The position numbers and the translations under genes are program-made. From NCBI GenBank assembly GCA_951799405.1, contig OX637345.1:7068001-7132000 (forward strand): a stretch of DNA of 64,000 bases, written 5' to 3'. Positions 53,649-64,000 of the stretch are shown here, piece after piece. Numbering within the stretch: the first letter of the stretch is position 1; each line of letters opens with the position of its first letter. This stretch comes from Agapetus fuscipes (Eukaryota; Arthropoda; Insecta; Trichoptera; Glossosomatidae). The notes under the pieces are model-generated. The model searched no databases. It was not told the origin of the DNA and saw nothing but the letters and a program-made list of their open reading frames with translations.

Positions 53649-56600
53649 CTACAACCAAATACAATTACGTTTCGGCGGAAAAAGTCAAGATGAAGTGTCC
53701 ATCGATCTATAATCTTAAGATGCAAATATATTAACATTTAAGGATTATATTTAATGCACACCTACAGGCAGATACATGTTAGTTTTCACTCACACATGCC
53801 GCATGTGTACTTACAACATAAAAACCTGAACCTCAAAAGAACACAAGCCCTGAAACTTGCTGACTTTCCCTGAAACAGGAGTGTCATTGGCAAAGTGAAC
53901 CATTTTTTACAGTATGGGTGGTTAGCCACATATCAACCTATAAGTCAAGGAACTAAAAGATTTGATATAATAGTTTGATAATTATTACTATGTAAAAATT
54001 ATTTAGTTAATCTTGATTCAAAGCATTTTTCTTGTTGTTTAAAAAAAACATATTAGCTAAAATACAGTTGCTATTTTGTATTAAGTATTATGTGAGAGCC
54101 ACACAGCGACTATGTCTTGAGTATTGAACAAGAGACGTCACGTGGAAAGATTTCATTGGGGGAACACAAAATGGCGATGGGTCGATGTAGCTGTCAAAGT
54201 TTCAAACAATGTTTTTTTTTAAAAGATGCCGAGATTGCTCTAACTTATATTGATCATATACCATGAAATGATAATTCCAAGTCACTGTAATACATACAAG
54301 TTTGATTAACCCTTCAACTGCGAGTGACACGCATAGGCGTCAAGAGTAAACTTGCATGCAGTGCGGCTGTCAATCATAGACGTCATCCAACTTTGAACTT
54401 ATCCCTGACATCTGCGTTCAAGAATTCAAAAGTCTTCAAGTGGAAATATGTGCTACACCTTTGTGATTTTTGTTCTTAAATAACTAATACATGTGACTGT
54501 TCACATAGTTTGAAGTGTCGTCAATCAATTAAGGTAGGCAACCAATAAATATTTTTTTAAATGTGCTTGAAAAAGTATTCCGTACTGGGGGTATTCATAC
54601 AGCCAGAATATTCAGAAGCAAAAAGGTTAAACAACAAAAACTAGTGAAAAATGTGATGTATATTGAACATAACCCTAAACAACAGTAGTCAAGCTGAGAG
54701 AGCACAGTTGTAGAAACAGTGAAATGCAATAAGTTACCTTTCTGTTTGTCGTAGCCGGCCTCGTTGAAGTAGGGCTCGGCGCACAGGATGAGCCCCTGCA
54801 GGGAGACGATGACCTGCAGCAGGGAGCTGTCCCTGCCCCACACCTCCACCCCCCTGCCCGACCACGTGCCCAGCAGGGACACACACACCTACACAATATA
54901 ATAATAATAATATTAGGGTGCTTTGCTTGGTGAGCGCTGTTTTTGTGTGAATCAAGAGCTCTCTGCGAGCTTGGTTGTCGCTATACAAAGCACCAATTCT
55001 CAAGCAAGACCCAGTTACTGCAAGACAGGATGGCCCTTTAGTGACCGGTCTTTGGTAATGGTTTTATGAAGTTTTCAATCCAGCGCGAGAGACCAAGCAA
55101 ATTGTTCTCTTACTAAATCAAATTCCTCTACATATATTATTTAAGTATTAAATTTACCTACCATATTCAAATTCCCCTACATACATTATTTAAGTATTGA
55201 ATTTACCTAGCATTATTTAAATGTTTGATCAAACATTATTTTTCTATTTTCTAAGATCCCAAACAATGACCAATTTTTCTAAGTAAGTTGAAACAGATAT
55301 ATAATGTATATTTTCTTGTAGTCCACAGATATGTGAGTTGTTTACCTTGCCGTCCTCGTAGAGGTTGGGGTTAAGGCGGTCCGCGCAGTAGGAGATGTAG
55401 TGGCAGAGCGGGGGCGCTCGCGGGTACTCCCCACCCAGCTGCACATCAAATAGAAACAGCCCGTCCTCGTAGGGCGTCTTGGCGGGGCCCGCTATCATCA
55501 GCGATAGCAGGTCCATGCGGTCCCAGTACCCGCGCACCCACACCTGCCAATCATAATCACGTAACCATCAATGTTCACAACAAACATCATATCCATGTCA
55601 ATTTCAGTAGCATAAGTATAGAGGCTGGGGACAGGAGGATTTATTACACTCAAATAAAAACAGTTAAAAGATATTGCATGACAACATCAGTAAGGCTTTT
55701 CGGTGCATGAAATAATTTACATTCTTGCCATGTCTGTTGCCATCAATGATGATCATGACATGATGACATGATGATGATGATGATAAAACAAAAAAAACGC
55801 AAAACGCAACTAAGTGTAACTTCTTGCCTGAGTTATCCTCGAAGGGGTCGCATGTGGCGCTTCGGGACCTATTTATTTTTACAGGTAAGGGGGCTGGTCT
55901 CACACTAACCACTTTCAGTTGAAGTGGGGGTTTCCCAGCTCCCGGGGGGGCTGATTCTCATTTCTTGTGAAGGCTGAGTAAACTTTTGAGATCGAACCCT
56001 TGCTTTCGGCATGGAATGCAAGCATTCTACCAATTGAGCTATTGACCTTTTTACGAGCTTGATCGTCGTCGCTACAAAGAGCCAATTCTCAAGCAAGACC
56101 CAGTTGCTGTAAGGCTGGATGGACCTTTGGTGACCGGTCATTGGTAAAGTTTTTATGAATTTTTCAACCCAGTGAAGAGCAATTTGAAAATATACTTAAA
56201 TGGTATTTTTGTTGTTGTAAGTGTTACCACTGAACTACGGATTGGTCTGATGATGATGATGGATGATTTGTTTCCTGTGGCGCCATTTAATGGTCCAGGA
56301 CCATTTCAAGGACGCCATGGCTTCTAGAAAAATCAGTGTCCTCAGTACCTTTCTGAAGGTGGTGGTAGTCTAGTTTGCACCAACACCGACAGTCAAATTG
56401 TTCCAGGCAACCAGCCCGGCCCTAACAAAGCTTACTGACAACCTGTAACTCTCCAACAGGGTGGGACTGTCTATTAAATGTAACATGCAACATGTAACCT
56501 ATCTATAATCTAAGTTGCAAAGATATATTGACATTTACGGCTCATACTTAATGCATGCCCACAAGCAGGTACATGTAAGTTCGCACTTACACATGCTGTA

Positions 56601-58030
56601 TGTGTACATACAAAATAAACCAAACCTCACATGAGAATAAATTTTGCAACTCTTACTGCCTTTCCCTGAAACCGTACATACTCTTCTTGGTCTTCCTCTA
56701 CCACAGCTTCCATACATACTTGCAGCGTACACTCTTTCATCATTCATTCTCTCAATTTTTCTTTTTATGCTTTCCCTTGCATCAATGAGGATATTATAAT
56801 TTACCCCAGGAGGCAGGTCGGCCCTGAGCAGCTTCACCTCCCGGGAGACGGCCTGGTGGAAGGCCTTGGGCTCGCTGGGCTGCAGCATGGAGAGCCGGAA
56901 GCGGTGGCAGCTGGGGGCATTGTCCAGGATGGCAAAGCCCTCGTTGAAGAACTCCCCGTCCGCTGAAATATATACAACTGACTTGTGAGAAAAATTTCAA
57001 TTGCTATTTGATAAGTGACGATTTGTCAAAGAACTTTGGTGCTAGCTCAAGCAAGATCCAGCAGCCATCTTGACGATGCTGATGATGATGAATCAGTTGA
57101 CATAATTCATTGGCACTTTTTGTGACATTGTCACTCCAAGGGCGTCCCCAAAAGATTACATTTAGAGGGTTATACACCCTAAATCTGGCATTTTTGTTTC
57201 TTAAACTTTATGGTCTTAGTAAAAGAGTGACAGCAATGAAAAATCATGTTTACGAATTATTTATGTATAGTATAAAGGTTAAAAAATACATGCATAGCTC
57301 AATAATTGTCACCTTTTTAAAAAAAACTCGTTTTTTTCACATTTATATCGTTTTATGTTGTATGTGCTATATTATGGAAATATTTTTTTCTTTTTAATTA
57401 CAGAATTATACATTGTTTAGTCTCATATGGAAGCAATTTTTTTATATCAATAGTTTCTGAGAAAATTGGAAAAACTGTTTTCAAGAAATTTTATTAATCA
57501 AGTAGTTAATGAGTTATGCATAGATGGCAGATAAATAAATAAATATTAGGATGACTTATTCGGTGAGCGCTGTATCCATGTGAAAAGCTTGGTCTTCACT
57601 ATGGAATGGGCTAATTCTCAAGTAAGACCCATTCTGTAGGCTGGATGTACCTTTGTTGCCAAGTCTTTGATAAAAGCAAATGAATTCTTCAACCCCAGCG
57701 AAGAGCACGTCATAAGATAAGATGTTTGGTATGCTAAGATAAACAACATAATAAAATAACATACGCATTTCCTCTTCCGGGATAGTTGTAATTGTTGTAT
57801 CCAGTTTCTCCTTGACAGGCTCCACCTTTGTCTTGACCGCAGCCTCAGCTTTAGTCTCGACATCTGCCTCGCCATCCCCTCCCTCTCCTGCCTCCGAGGT
57901 CTCCATTTTGTCTTCCTTGAGCTTCTCCGTATCCAGCTTGTTCAGGTTGTTCCTCTCGTCTGTCTTGTTCCTCTGATCCGTGTTCTCCTTGTCTTCCGTC
58001 GTCATCGTCACAACCAAGTTGTCGTACTGC
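53275..58030 (-). CDS. UBE2O: UBE2O-like E2/E3 hybrid ubiquitin-conjugating enzyme, C-terminal part (5 exons; 5' part lies to the right)
   Basis: Exons (minus, in order) 57765-58030, 56805-56962, 55346-55543, 54738-54888 and 53275-53648 keep one frame, giving 381 residues and a TAG stop. They encode an acidic, Lys/Glu-rich linker, then [20 protein letters not shown], then the UBC domain: [65 protein letters not shown] and SRMYNEMVL. The catalytic Cys codon is 54883-54885. LNPNLY in place of the usual HPN box and the extended C-terminal tail match UBE2O rather than ordinary E2s. Known role: a large E2 that also acts as E3, involved in quality control of orphan proteins. The exons are much more GC-rich than the introns, and the introns carry SINEs and LT copies. 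It converges on the NUDCD3-like gene. Confidence 0.88.
53705..53955 (-). mobile_element. LT element in UBE2O-like last intron
   Basis: tctataatcttaagatgc at the left, ataagtcaaggaactaa at the right. Confidence 0.75.
53956..54737. other. UBE2O-like intron, remainder
   Basis: No additional exon or repeat recognised. Confidence 0.35.
54738..54888 (-). CDS. UBE2O: UBE2O-like, UBC exon with catalytic Cys
   Basis: It starts GTG TGT GTG (V-C-V) after gtgtag and ends AAAG|gtaact. It reads [18 protein letters not shown], then [19 protein letters not shown] and EAGYDKQK. The Cys at codon 2 aligns with the E2 active-site Cys. Confidence 0.9.
54905..55095 (-). mobile_element. S1 SINE, 5'-truncated, UBE2O-like intron
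   Basis: It reads ttggtgagcgctgtttttgt to gaccggtctttggtaatgg, ending within the body. Confidence 0.65.
55119..55213. repeat. Two-unit direct repeat, about 57 bp
   Basis: ttatttaagtatt with aatttaccta recurs after about 57 bp inside the UBE2O-like intron. Confidence 0.6.
55346..55543 (-). CDS. UBE2O: UBE2O-like, UBC domain exon
   Basis: 66 codons in phase 0 between ctggcag-type and GCAAG|gtaaac sites. It reads [30 protein letters not shown] and [13 protein letters not shown]. Confidence 0.9.
55800..56250 (-). mobile_element. Dimeric SINE (S1 + S2), UBE2O-like intron
   Basis: The reverse strand has S1 from about 56250 to 56052, then the same S1-S2 junction (cgtaaaaaggtcaatagctc) and the S2 body to 55800. 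Confidence 0.75.
56255..56420 (-). mobile_element. LINE RT C-terminal fragment
   Basis: The minus strand matches the 3925-4110 fragment (catggcgtccttgaaatgg). Confidence 0.5.
56500..56790 (-). mobile_element. LT 3' half joined to LINE RT remnant
   Basis: 56500-56670 is LT. 56675-56790 reads an RT-like [18 protein letters not shown] / GRGRPRRVC on the reverse strand, close to the block in the LINE at 5900-6000. Confidence 0.55.
56805..56962 (-). CDS. UBE2O: UBE2O-like, exon leading into the UBC domain
   Basis: It starts after tttcag with 2 nt completing a codon and ends CTGGG|gtaaat in phase 0. It reads [20 protein letters not shown] and on to [15 protein letters not shown], matching the block just upstream of the E2 fold in UBE2O. 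Strong GC bias. Confidence 0.87.
57138..57250. repeat. Fragment of the 242-bp palindromic MITE
   Basis: ctggcatttttgtttcttaa and ctttatggtcttagtaaaag match 12560-12600. Confidence 0.65.
57251..57540. other. UBE2O-like intron, nothing recognised
   Basis: AT-rich; no exon supported. Confidence 0.3.
57543..57715 (-). mobile_element. S1 SINE, 5'-truncated, UBE2O-like intron
   Basis: ttattcggtgagcgctgtat to aaccccagcgaagagcacg. Confidence 0.65.
57765..58030 (-). CDS. UBE2O: UBE2O-like, acidic linker exon (first seen in window)
   Basis: It encodes [15 protein letters not shown] followed by a Lys/Glu-rich stretch ending TTIPEEEM. The donor is ATGC|gtatgt. The 5' edge is uncertain: acceptors at 58031 (ttcag|GCAG) or 58027 (ggcag|TACGAC) are both in frame. 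This is the low-complexity region between the coiled coil and the UBC domain in the family. Confidence 0.72.
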
Positions 58031-58146
58031 CTGAAAGCGTTGACGGCAAATTGATTATTTTACGCGTTTCTCATTCCAAATGTACAACAAAATAAGTATT
58101 TTGAGAATGCATTGATGTAAGAATCATTTTTGGATAAAGCATGTAT

Positions 58147-58480
58147 TTTTTTTACGCTATGAAATCTGTTGAACCAGGGTCAAAGTAATCGTCAAGGGCC
58201 TGACGGGACTTGAACCAGCGCTTTTTAAATTTAAAACATTATTTTTTGACCATCCATTCACAGAAATAGTGCTCTTTTATTTTATAAATGCAACTTAGCT
58301 GCACATTTAGAGCACAATGATTTCTTACCACGTTGTTTCCGAAGAGGTTGCATGTGGCGTGTGGAACCTGTTGATTTTCACAACTTACGCCAACCACTCC
58401 AAGTGAAGTGGGGGTTTCCCAATTCCCAAGGGGGCTGGAGCTCATTTTTTGCAAAGGCGAAGTAAACCTTGCCGTATTTT
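58147..58480 (-). repeat. S3-like fragment and S2 SINE unit
   Basis: 58147-58220 has tctgttgaaccagggtcaaa and a tgaaccag B-box trace. 58260-58480 has the S2 body (tgggggtttcccaattccca). Confidence 0.6.
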
Positions 58481-59239
58481 TATTTTGACGGCATGTTTTA
58501 ATAAACGACCATCATGTCTTAGAGGATTTCACAGTATATCTTTAATGAATTTGCACAAAAAATAATTCATCTTTAAACTATTCTAACATCAATGCAATCA
58601 AAACAGTTAACATCAATTGAATTTATCAAAAGAAATAAACTTTTTCTTAACAAAATCATAATATCCAATATCTCATTATTGTGGAATCCAACATGAATTT
58701 TTGATTCTTCTTTTCCATTGAGAATGATGAAAAACAACAAACATTTATAAATGAAAAATTAAAATAAAACCAAACATGATATGAGTGATTTTTGTTCAAG
58801 AGCAAATTCAACTAAATTGATATTTCCTGTGCAGCATTTACTTGCAAGATTGAAATTTTGACAACGTAATTGGAAATTGCTTTCTTATCATCAGAAATAA
58901 AGTTGATAGCTGTTTTCACTTTCAAAATATTTCACCATTCACCCTATAACATTGTCTATGAGTTTTAACGGTCAAAATGAGCATAAAGGGAGCAACCAAT
59001 CCCGTTCTTTACAGCTATTACTTGTTATAAACCTAAGTATGTAAAAAAATACCTACCTGCATATCTTGTGAAAGCTTGCATATTATAAAGACTCCTGGAT
59101 TCTGTTTTTATAAAATTGTGAAAACGTGATACAACTTAGGAATGTAGAAGTCAAACAAGAGAATAAATGTGTCTTAGAGTGATAACTATCAGGGATTATA
59201 AACACTCCATTTACAGAAAGTTTGCTGCCGAGCCAGCCA
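58481..59239. other. AT-rich DNA, nothing recognised
   Basis: Likely intron of the UBE2O-like gene. No exon supported. Confidence 0.35.
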
Positions 59240-59441
59240 GGGGTGGAAGTCTCGACAGCCATCGATAGATCTTACCATACTTATTTGACAATAAAACGGA
59301 ATAAAGCATGACGGTGCCAGAACATTTGATTGCTGTTTTGTATAAAATGAATTAGCTGTTGATACGCCACCATGTTTTATTCCATCCTATCTTCAAATAG
59401 ATACGGTAAGATCTATAGACAATCATCGAGACTTCCACCCC
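59240..59441. mobile_element. M5 TIR element, complete copy, 202 bp
   Basis: The ends ggggtggaagtctcga and its inverse tcgagacttccacccc; long arms continue through atagatcttacc / ggtaagatctat. Shows that the true ends lie outside those of the 28.3-kb copy. Confidence 0.75.
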
Positions 59442-59489
59442 AGGTAGCTTTCTATGTCTTGTTTACAAGGTTTTTTTTTATTTTATTTT

Positions 59490-59690
59490 TTAAAATAGAT
59501 TTGTGGAAAGGAATGCAATCCACCAACCTATTTTACCTGGCCAGTCGTCTTCATGCAAAAGCAAAAGCTTGTGTGTGCATGCAACGGCATCTGTTGAACC
59601 AGGGCCGAAGTTATCGTCGCGGGATTCGAACCAGCGTTATCCGGTTCCAAATAACCTGTCTTGATCTTCGCGGCTATAACACCGACGGTT
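59490..59690 (-). mobile_element. S3 SINE
   Basis: tagatttgtggaaaggaatg, cgggattcgaaccagcg and cgcggctataacaccgac; closest to 29205-29400. Confidence 0.72.
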
Positions 59691-59903
59691 ATTAGACTGT
59701 TTTACATTATTTGTGTCTTATTTTTCCTGGGTGCATTGAGATGACCACATTATTTGGACGTTATATCCATGAAGCATGTTTGTTATATCCAAACACGTTT
59801 TTATAAAAATAATCCCAAACTACCAAATCAGGAAGTAATTGCTCATTATGACTGTGAACTCGCTATTTCCTTGATCACCAGAATCGAGTTTGACTGTATG
59901 TAT

Positions 59904-60132
59904 CAGTGGCGAAGGGTGCCATACAAGCCGATTCCCATCGGTTTCTCGTTTAAAATGAGGCAAAAATGATAATAAAGTAGACTGCATGGTTTCAATGGGG
60001 GAAAAATACGTATTGTTTCTTTGGTTTTAAATGTATTTTTGTACTTTGTGCCTATATTTTTTAACTACTTTGTTACATAATTTTAAAAGGGAAGCTGATG
60101 GGAACCGGCTTGTATGGCACCCTTCGCCACTG
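59904..60132. mobile_element. hAT-type MITE, 229 bp, GTATGTAT duplication
   Basis: cagtggcgaagggtgccata at the left and its inverse at the right. Perfect 8-bp duplications at 59896-59903 and 60133-60140. Confidence 0.88.
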
Positions 60133-60140
60133 GTATGTAT

Positions 60141-61004
60141 ACAAATCTTTTATTTCTTCCCCACACATTCTGACATTAATAACCGCTTGAGTGAGTCTCT
60201 ATTTCTTGCACTCTTGAATCAAAGCAAACCTTAAATCAAATCCAACATTAACGAATCTTGCATGTATCTTAGAGCGCAGATCTGCGTTCGGGCAACCTAC
60301 AGATTAATACAAACCCTTTACAAAGGAAGCAATTCCCTCACTTACATTGTCAAACTTCAATATGGAGAGATGTGCAAATGTGAGAAAACACGGGGTGAAA
60401 GATACTTCAAAAAAAAAAATTAAAAATAGCAAAGAATACAGCAACAAACATGAAAAACAAACAATAAAAAAGAATGGGAGTCTCACAGTGAAAAGCGGTA
60501 AGGCAAAGGTGTTCGGGTCCGCGACCGAACCCCCATTAGAGTGTTTAGGAAATCTGCCAGCACTAGACTGCGACGCCTGAAACGGGAAAACAGAGGCCAA
60601 GTCTACATGCAACTCAGTCAAACAACAACTTTACCTGCTCCGCTTCCCTTCTCTCCCTCCACTACCTCTATAATCTATGGCAGAGGGTGGACAAAGCATT
60701 CACGGTCGTATAGGAGGTTCAGGGCCATTTCAGACACAATGCATTCTGCACGGATTGTCTGTGGATTACCAGAGAAATTCTGTGAATGATTTCACAGTTT
60801 CTCCATACACTACTCACTTTCGACCTGGTGCCGGATAGAAAAAAACTTAGATAAACCGGGCAGAATGGTAGCAAAATGTGTCTAGTGTGAGATGGCTGTT
60901 GCTGCTTTTATGTACATCACACATTCACACCTCAAAAGCCCTGCAAACATGGTTGTCACTTGTAAATAAGGAATGACAAAATTACTGGATGTGACTGATT
61001 CTAG
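60141..61004. other. No exon supported
   Basis: Plus frames at 60347-60580 and 60541-60789 have A-rich or anonymous content. 60590-60780 has the feel of LINE coding but no motif that I can name. Confidence 0.3.
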
Positions 61005-61100
61005 TGGCGATTCGGGACCTATTTATTTTTACGAGTATGGGAGCCGGCCTCACACCAACCACTTTCAGTTGAAGCTGAGTTTCCCAGCTCACACAGCCTT
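61005..61100 (-). repeat. S2 SINE fragment
   Basis: cgattcgggacctatttatt and ccaaccactttcagttgaag in reverse orientation. Confidence 0.55.
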
Positions 61101-61699
61101 TGATAACAGTTGATACTGGAGAGTTTCTTTCGTGGATCTGTTGCGGTAGTATATCATGTGAAATATCTTTAAACATATGTATATGCAAGTAAGCTGCACA
61201 TGTAAAGCCACTTCTTCATATGTGGCGAATGATCATCCACACATTTTTCTATTTAGGCAATTGAGACGAGTTTATGTAATGCTTTATAATTGGGGTACGG
61301 ATCGGTCTTGAGATGTCTCTCCAAGTGACTACTGCCAGAAATCTTTTGAATCACAAGCAGCATTCACGTCTATGCCCTAGAAACAGCTAATGTAAAAGCA
61401 CGCTCACAGAACACTTTTGCAGACTTGTTCAAATTCCTCATTGGCCAATATTCTAGCTCCACTTTCCGCATAGCACAAAGTTAATTGTGAGTAGACTATT
61501 TCCTTTTAAAACCAGTGACATGAATGCTTTGACCACCCCTACTCTATAGTGATAAACCTCTGTATGCTCATTGTGTGTGACAGTGAATCGTGCATCCTAG
61601 CAACACCTTTTCCATCAGGTTGAAAGATCTCTTCACTGGCATAGATGACAACACTTCAGTTTGGCAAATTATATTCAATCTCATAAATAACTCACTTAC
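61101..61699. other. Nothing recognised
   Basis: Non-repetitive by eye, no supported exon. Confidence 0.3.
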
Positions 61700-61797
61700 C
61701 GTCAGTGATGTCAAATGTACTAGTGATGAGATCTGCTTTAATAGTAGGTATTGATCCTAACTGACAACTCAACGACATTGTGATAGCATTGATATAA
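61700..61797 (-). CDS. Candidate internal exon of unknown gene
   Basis: On the minus strand tttttcag precedes a 98-nt segment open in one frame, ending GACG|gtaagtgag, a near-perfect donor. It reads YINAITMSLSCQLGSIPTIK followed by ADLITSTFDITD. No repeat family covers it. It does not resemble any UBE2O region I recall, so it may belong to another minus-strand gene or be chance. It has an internal ATG (M at codon 7). Confidence 0.35.
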
Positions 61798-62279
61798 CTG
61801 AAAAACATCTGGTTTCATTTGTATCAAATGAGTCGTATAGAACTTAGGGCGACAATCAGGGATATTTACAAAAAAAAAAAAAAAAACGTTCAGTCGTTCA
61901 GGGGTGAGCATTCTATACAGGCCTACAAGGCTTGAAATTAAGATTTAAAATTCAAATTTATGCTTAAAGTTGCATTAATTGTAAAATTCCATATCATGAA
62001 AAGTTACAAATGGGCTCGAAAAATCCCTCGGCTGTGCGACATCACCCGTAGTAAATAAAAAATGTATTCCCAACAATCAGGGATTTTTTTCTTTTTTAGT
62101 GTTGTGAAAAGTATGCAATTGACTGTCATGCTAAATGCAGGACGCAGTGCTTTAGTGTCTTTACAAAATAGCAACATAATATTGTATTTAAGTTATGACT
62201 CTGTCCGGCCTCTAGCCTGAAACTTGAAACTGACATGAAATTTTTCCCCAAAGTTAGAATTTTAAATGCAGAGTTCATT

Positions 62280-62475
62280 AAAGATTGAAGAGGTATTACC
62301 AAACATTATAAAATAAAAAGCATCAAGTACGGTTTGGACTGCGGACACGGACAAAGAGGCAGATTTCAGAAGGGCGCTAAAGACACATCTTTTTCCACAA
62401 TCAGCAGCGCCTCCGGGACGACCGACGATCATAAAAAAGCGCAGGAAAATACCCAATAATAATAATTGTTTAAAC
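62280..62475 (+). repeat. LINE RT C-terminal fragment
   Basis: It reads KASSTVWTADTDKEADFRRA then LKTHLFPQS, the usual RRALKTHLF end block. Confidence 0.55.
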
Positions 62476-63450
62476 AAGAAAACAAACAGTATCACAATGT
62501 ATTTGAGTTTTTAGGGAGGAAGTTAGATATGTTATATACCTTCAGAATTATAGAGAATCTTGCATGATATTTCCATTAAAAATTTACAATGACATATACT
62601 CTCCATTCTTGAATTCTTTACTAGCAGAAGAAGTATAGTCCACGCATATTGCAGATTTAATATAGACTAAACCAAGGTTTTTTTTTTTAAATATAGACTG
62701 ATATTAAATATGATTTTTTTTAAATAACTTTAGTTTGGCCGTTAAATCAATAGGTACATGTTTTGCCATATGAAAATAAATATTCAAATGTAGGTATATT
62801 AAAAAAAAATTAAGATAGAATAAGCATGCTCTGGAAGAAATTATCTTGAAAAAGTTGCCAATTTTCATATAAATAAAATTCAAATTTTGAAAAAAGCCAC
62901 ATAAGCTTCATATATAATATGTAAAATACAGGCTGAAATAATCATGATAGGTATTTAAAAAGTAAAAATAAACTTGTGATGGATGAAGAAAAATAATTAT
63001 TAATTAAAAAACTAGTTTTTTAATAGAAGAGTGCATACAACTACGATACCTCAAGTTAACTATATGTTTAAATTAAAAAATAGCTTGTATCGAAAAATGT
63101 ACGGAAACTAAAAAAGCACCTCAAGTGAGCATTTTAGATTGAATACATTTTTGGTAAAACGCTAAGGTTGAGTTTAAACGTTCAGTTTTATTCTCAAAGT
63201 GATGGTCGAAAATGTAACTATTATCAAAACTGAAAATTAGAAATACTTAAAAAAAACATTCTATGTGTCCATGCTAATCTAAGTTGCACGAATTGTGTGT
63301 GTGAGGGGTGACTGAAAGGGGTGAATAAAACAAAAGCTGTAAAAATTAAAACAAAACAAAAACACAAGAAAAAAAAACTGACAAGTTTTGAATATAAACA
63401 AGTGTTAATTTGTTGTATGCCTGTATTAGAATATTAATATAAATAAAAAC
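62476..63450. other. AT-rich DNA, nothing recognised
   Basis: A short LT-like trace (gctaatctaagttgcacg) is at 63272. Confidence 0.35.
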
Positions 63451-63454
63451 TATC

Positions 63455-63600
63455 AAATTGTTTTTTTTCAACAAAATACTCCTTAAATATTCAAAATTTA
63501 GCTAACATCACATTCAACTATCAAAAGTGACGTTTTACAAAATTGCCACGTTAGCTCCGATTTTCCCCACAATCACTATAACGCTACCTTGTTGAAATGT
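63455..63600. repeat. Dispersed repeat shared with 53050-53165
   Basis: ttcaacaaaatactccttaa and agctaacatcacattcaac have close matches in the TIR element at 52954-53178. Confidence 0.6.
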
Positions 63601-63773
63601 AATAGTTGACTTAAATATTAGTACACTTGAAAATACCTAGGTGTATCTTTAAAAATAGACAGAAAGATTTGAGCTCTAGTTCTTGCTTCTCGTAATCATT
63701 GTGATGATTGAGGTCTGCGCTTACATTTTTACCCTTGTCTGAGCATACCGATTAATATTTGGACGGTTTGAGA

Positions 63774-63989
63774 CAGGCGCGTGCATAGGGTATAGGCAAA
63801 TACATTTCAGAATAAATGTTTTCTCCCATTCCTATAAATTAACTCATTTGAAATTGACTGAAGTGCTAGCGATGGCCCCAATCAAACTTTAATTTTGAAT
63901 TTTAAATCTGAATATCAAGATTAAATCATTTTTGACAATATATTTCCTAACTATTAGGCGCATATGCCTGTATGGGATGCACGCCCCTG
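63774..63989. mobile_element. hAT-type MITE, 216 bp, second copy
   Basis: Ends caggcgcgtgcata and atgcacgcccctg. Flanks gtttgaga (63766-63773) and gtttgagg (63990-63997) form an 8-bp duplication with one change. Confidence 0.8.
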
Positions 63990-64000
63990 GTTTGAGGTAA

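Noticed and set aside
53446..53737. Plus-strand frames and the alternative minus frame over the last UBE2O-like exon
   Set aside because: GC-rich shadow frames. The family match and splice phase support only the frame ending at 53275.
1..64000. CRISPR array, bacterial operon or prophage
   Set aside because: Spliced eukaryotic genes, SINEs and LINEs throughout, with no regularly spaced short repeats of CRISPR type.

Overview
The window looks like a piece of an arthropod, most likely insect, nuclear genome. Spliced genes with GT-AG introns, very AT-rich non-coding DNA, tRNA-derived SINEs, truncated LINEs and many short TIR elements all point that way. The repeat style made me think of Hemiptera, but I cannot prove an order. 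Most of the window is intron or intergenic DNA packed with mobile elements. Only about 2.5 kb is coding sequence that I can support.

Genes: (1) A claudin-superfamily membrane protein gene on the minus strand has exon 1 at 42035-42160 and exon 2 at 8817-8946. Its first intron is 33 kb, and the gene runs off the left edge. (2) A complete NudC domain-containing protein 3 (NUDCD3-like) gene lies on the plus strand, with four exons at 42871-45884 and 364 codons. It sits head-to-head with gene 1, the start codons being 710 bp apart. (3) The 3' part of a UBE2O-like ubiquitin-conjugating enzyme gene lies on the minus strand, with five exons in frame at 53275-58030 including the UBC domain and catalytic Cys. 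It converges on gene 2 and its 5' part lies to the right. An extra open, splice-bounded candidate exon of unknown identity is at 61700-61797 (-).

Region by region: 1-42 kb is intron 1 of the claudin-like gene. It holds a 5'-truncated LINE with an intact reverse-transcriptase frame (5393-7015) and dozens of LINE 3' remnants. It also holds about a dozen copies of a roughly 235-bp element identical to the 3' end of that LINE, several tRNA-derived SINE families (one dimeric), and MITEs. A 199-bp palindrome at 23601-23799 carries a hammerhead-ribozyme-like motif. 42-46 kb is the compact gene-bearing core. 46-53 kb is intergenic and includes a nested stack of three DNA transposons. 53-58 kb is the UBE2O-like gene, whose exons are markedly GC-rich. 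58-64 kb is repeat-rich and includes hAT-type MITEs with target-site duplications.

Repeat families, named here for reference only: S1 and S2 are two tRNA-derived SINE units that also occur fused as a dimer. S3 is a tRNA-Leu/Ser-like SINE. S4 is a tRNA-like SINE found twice. LT is the LINE 3'-tail element. M1 is a TAA/TTA-target MITE with ends GGCCCGGTATTTTC. M5 is a TIR element with CTTACCGTATCTATTTGAAG in its arms. Family names are based on sequence I could read here; no database was searched.
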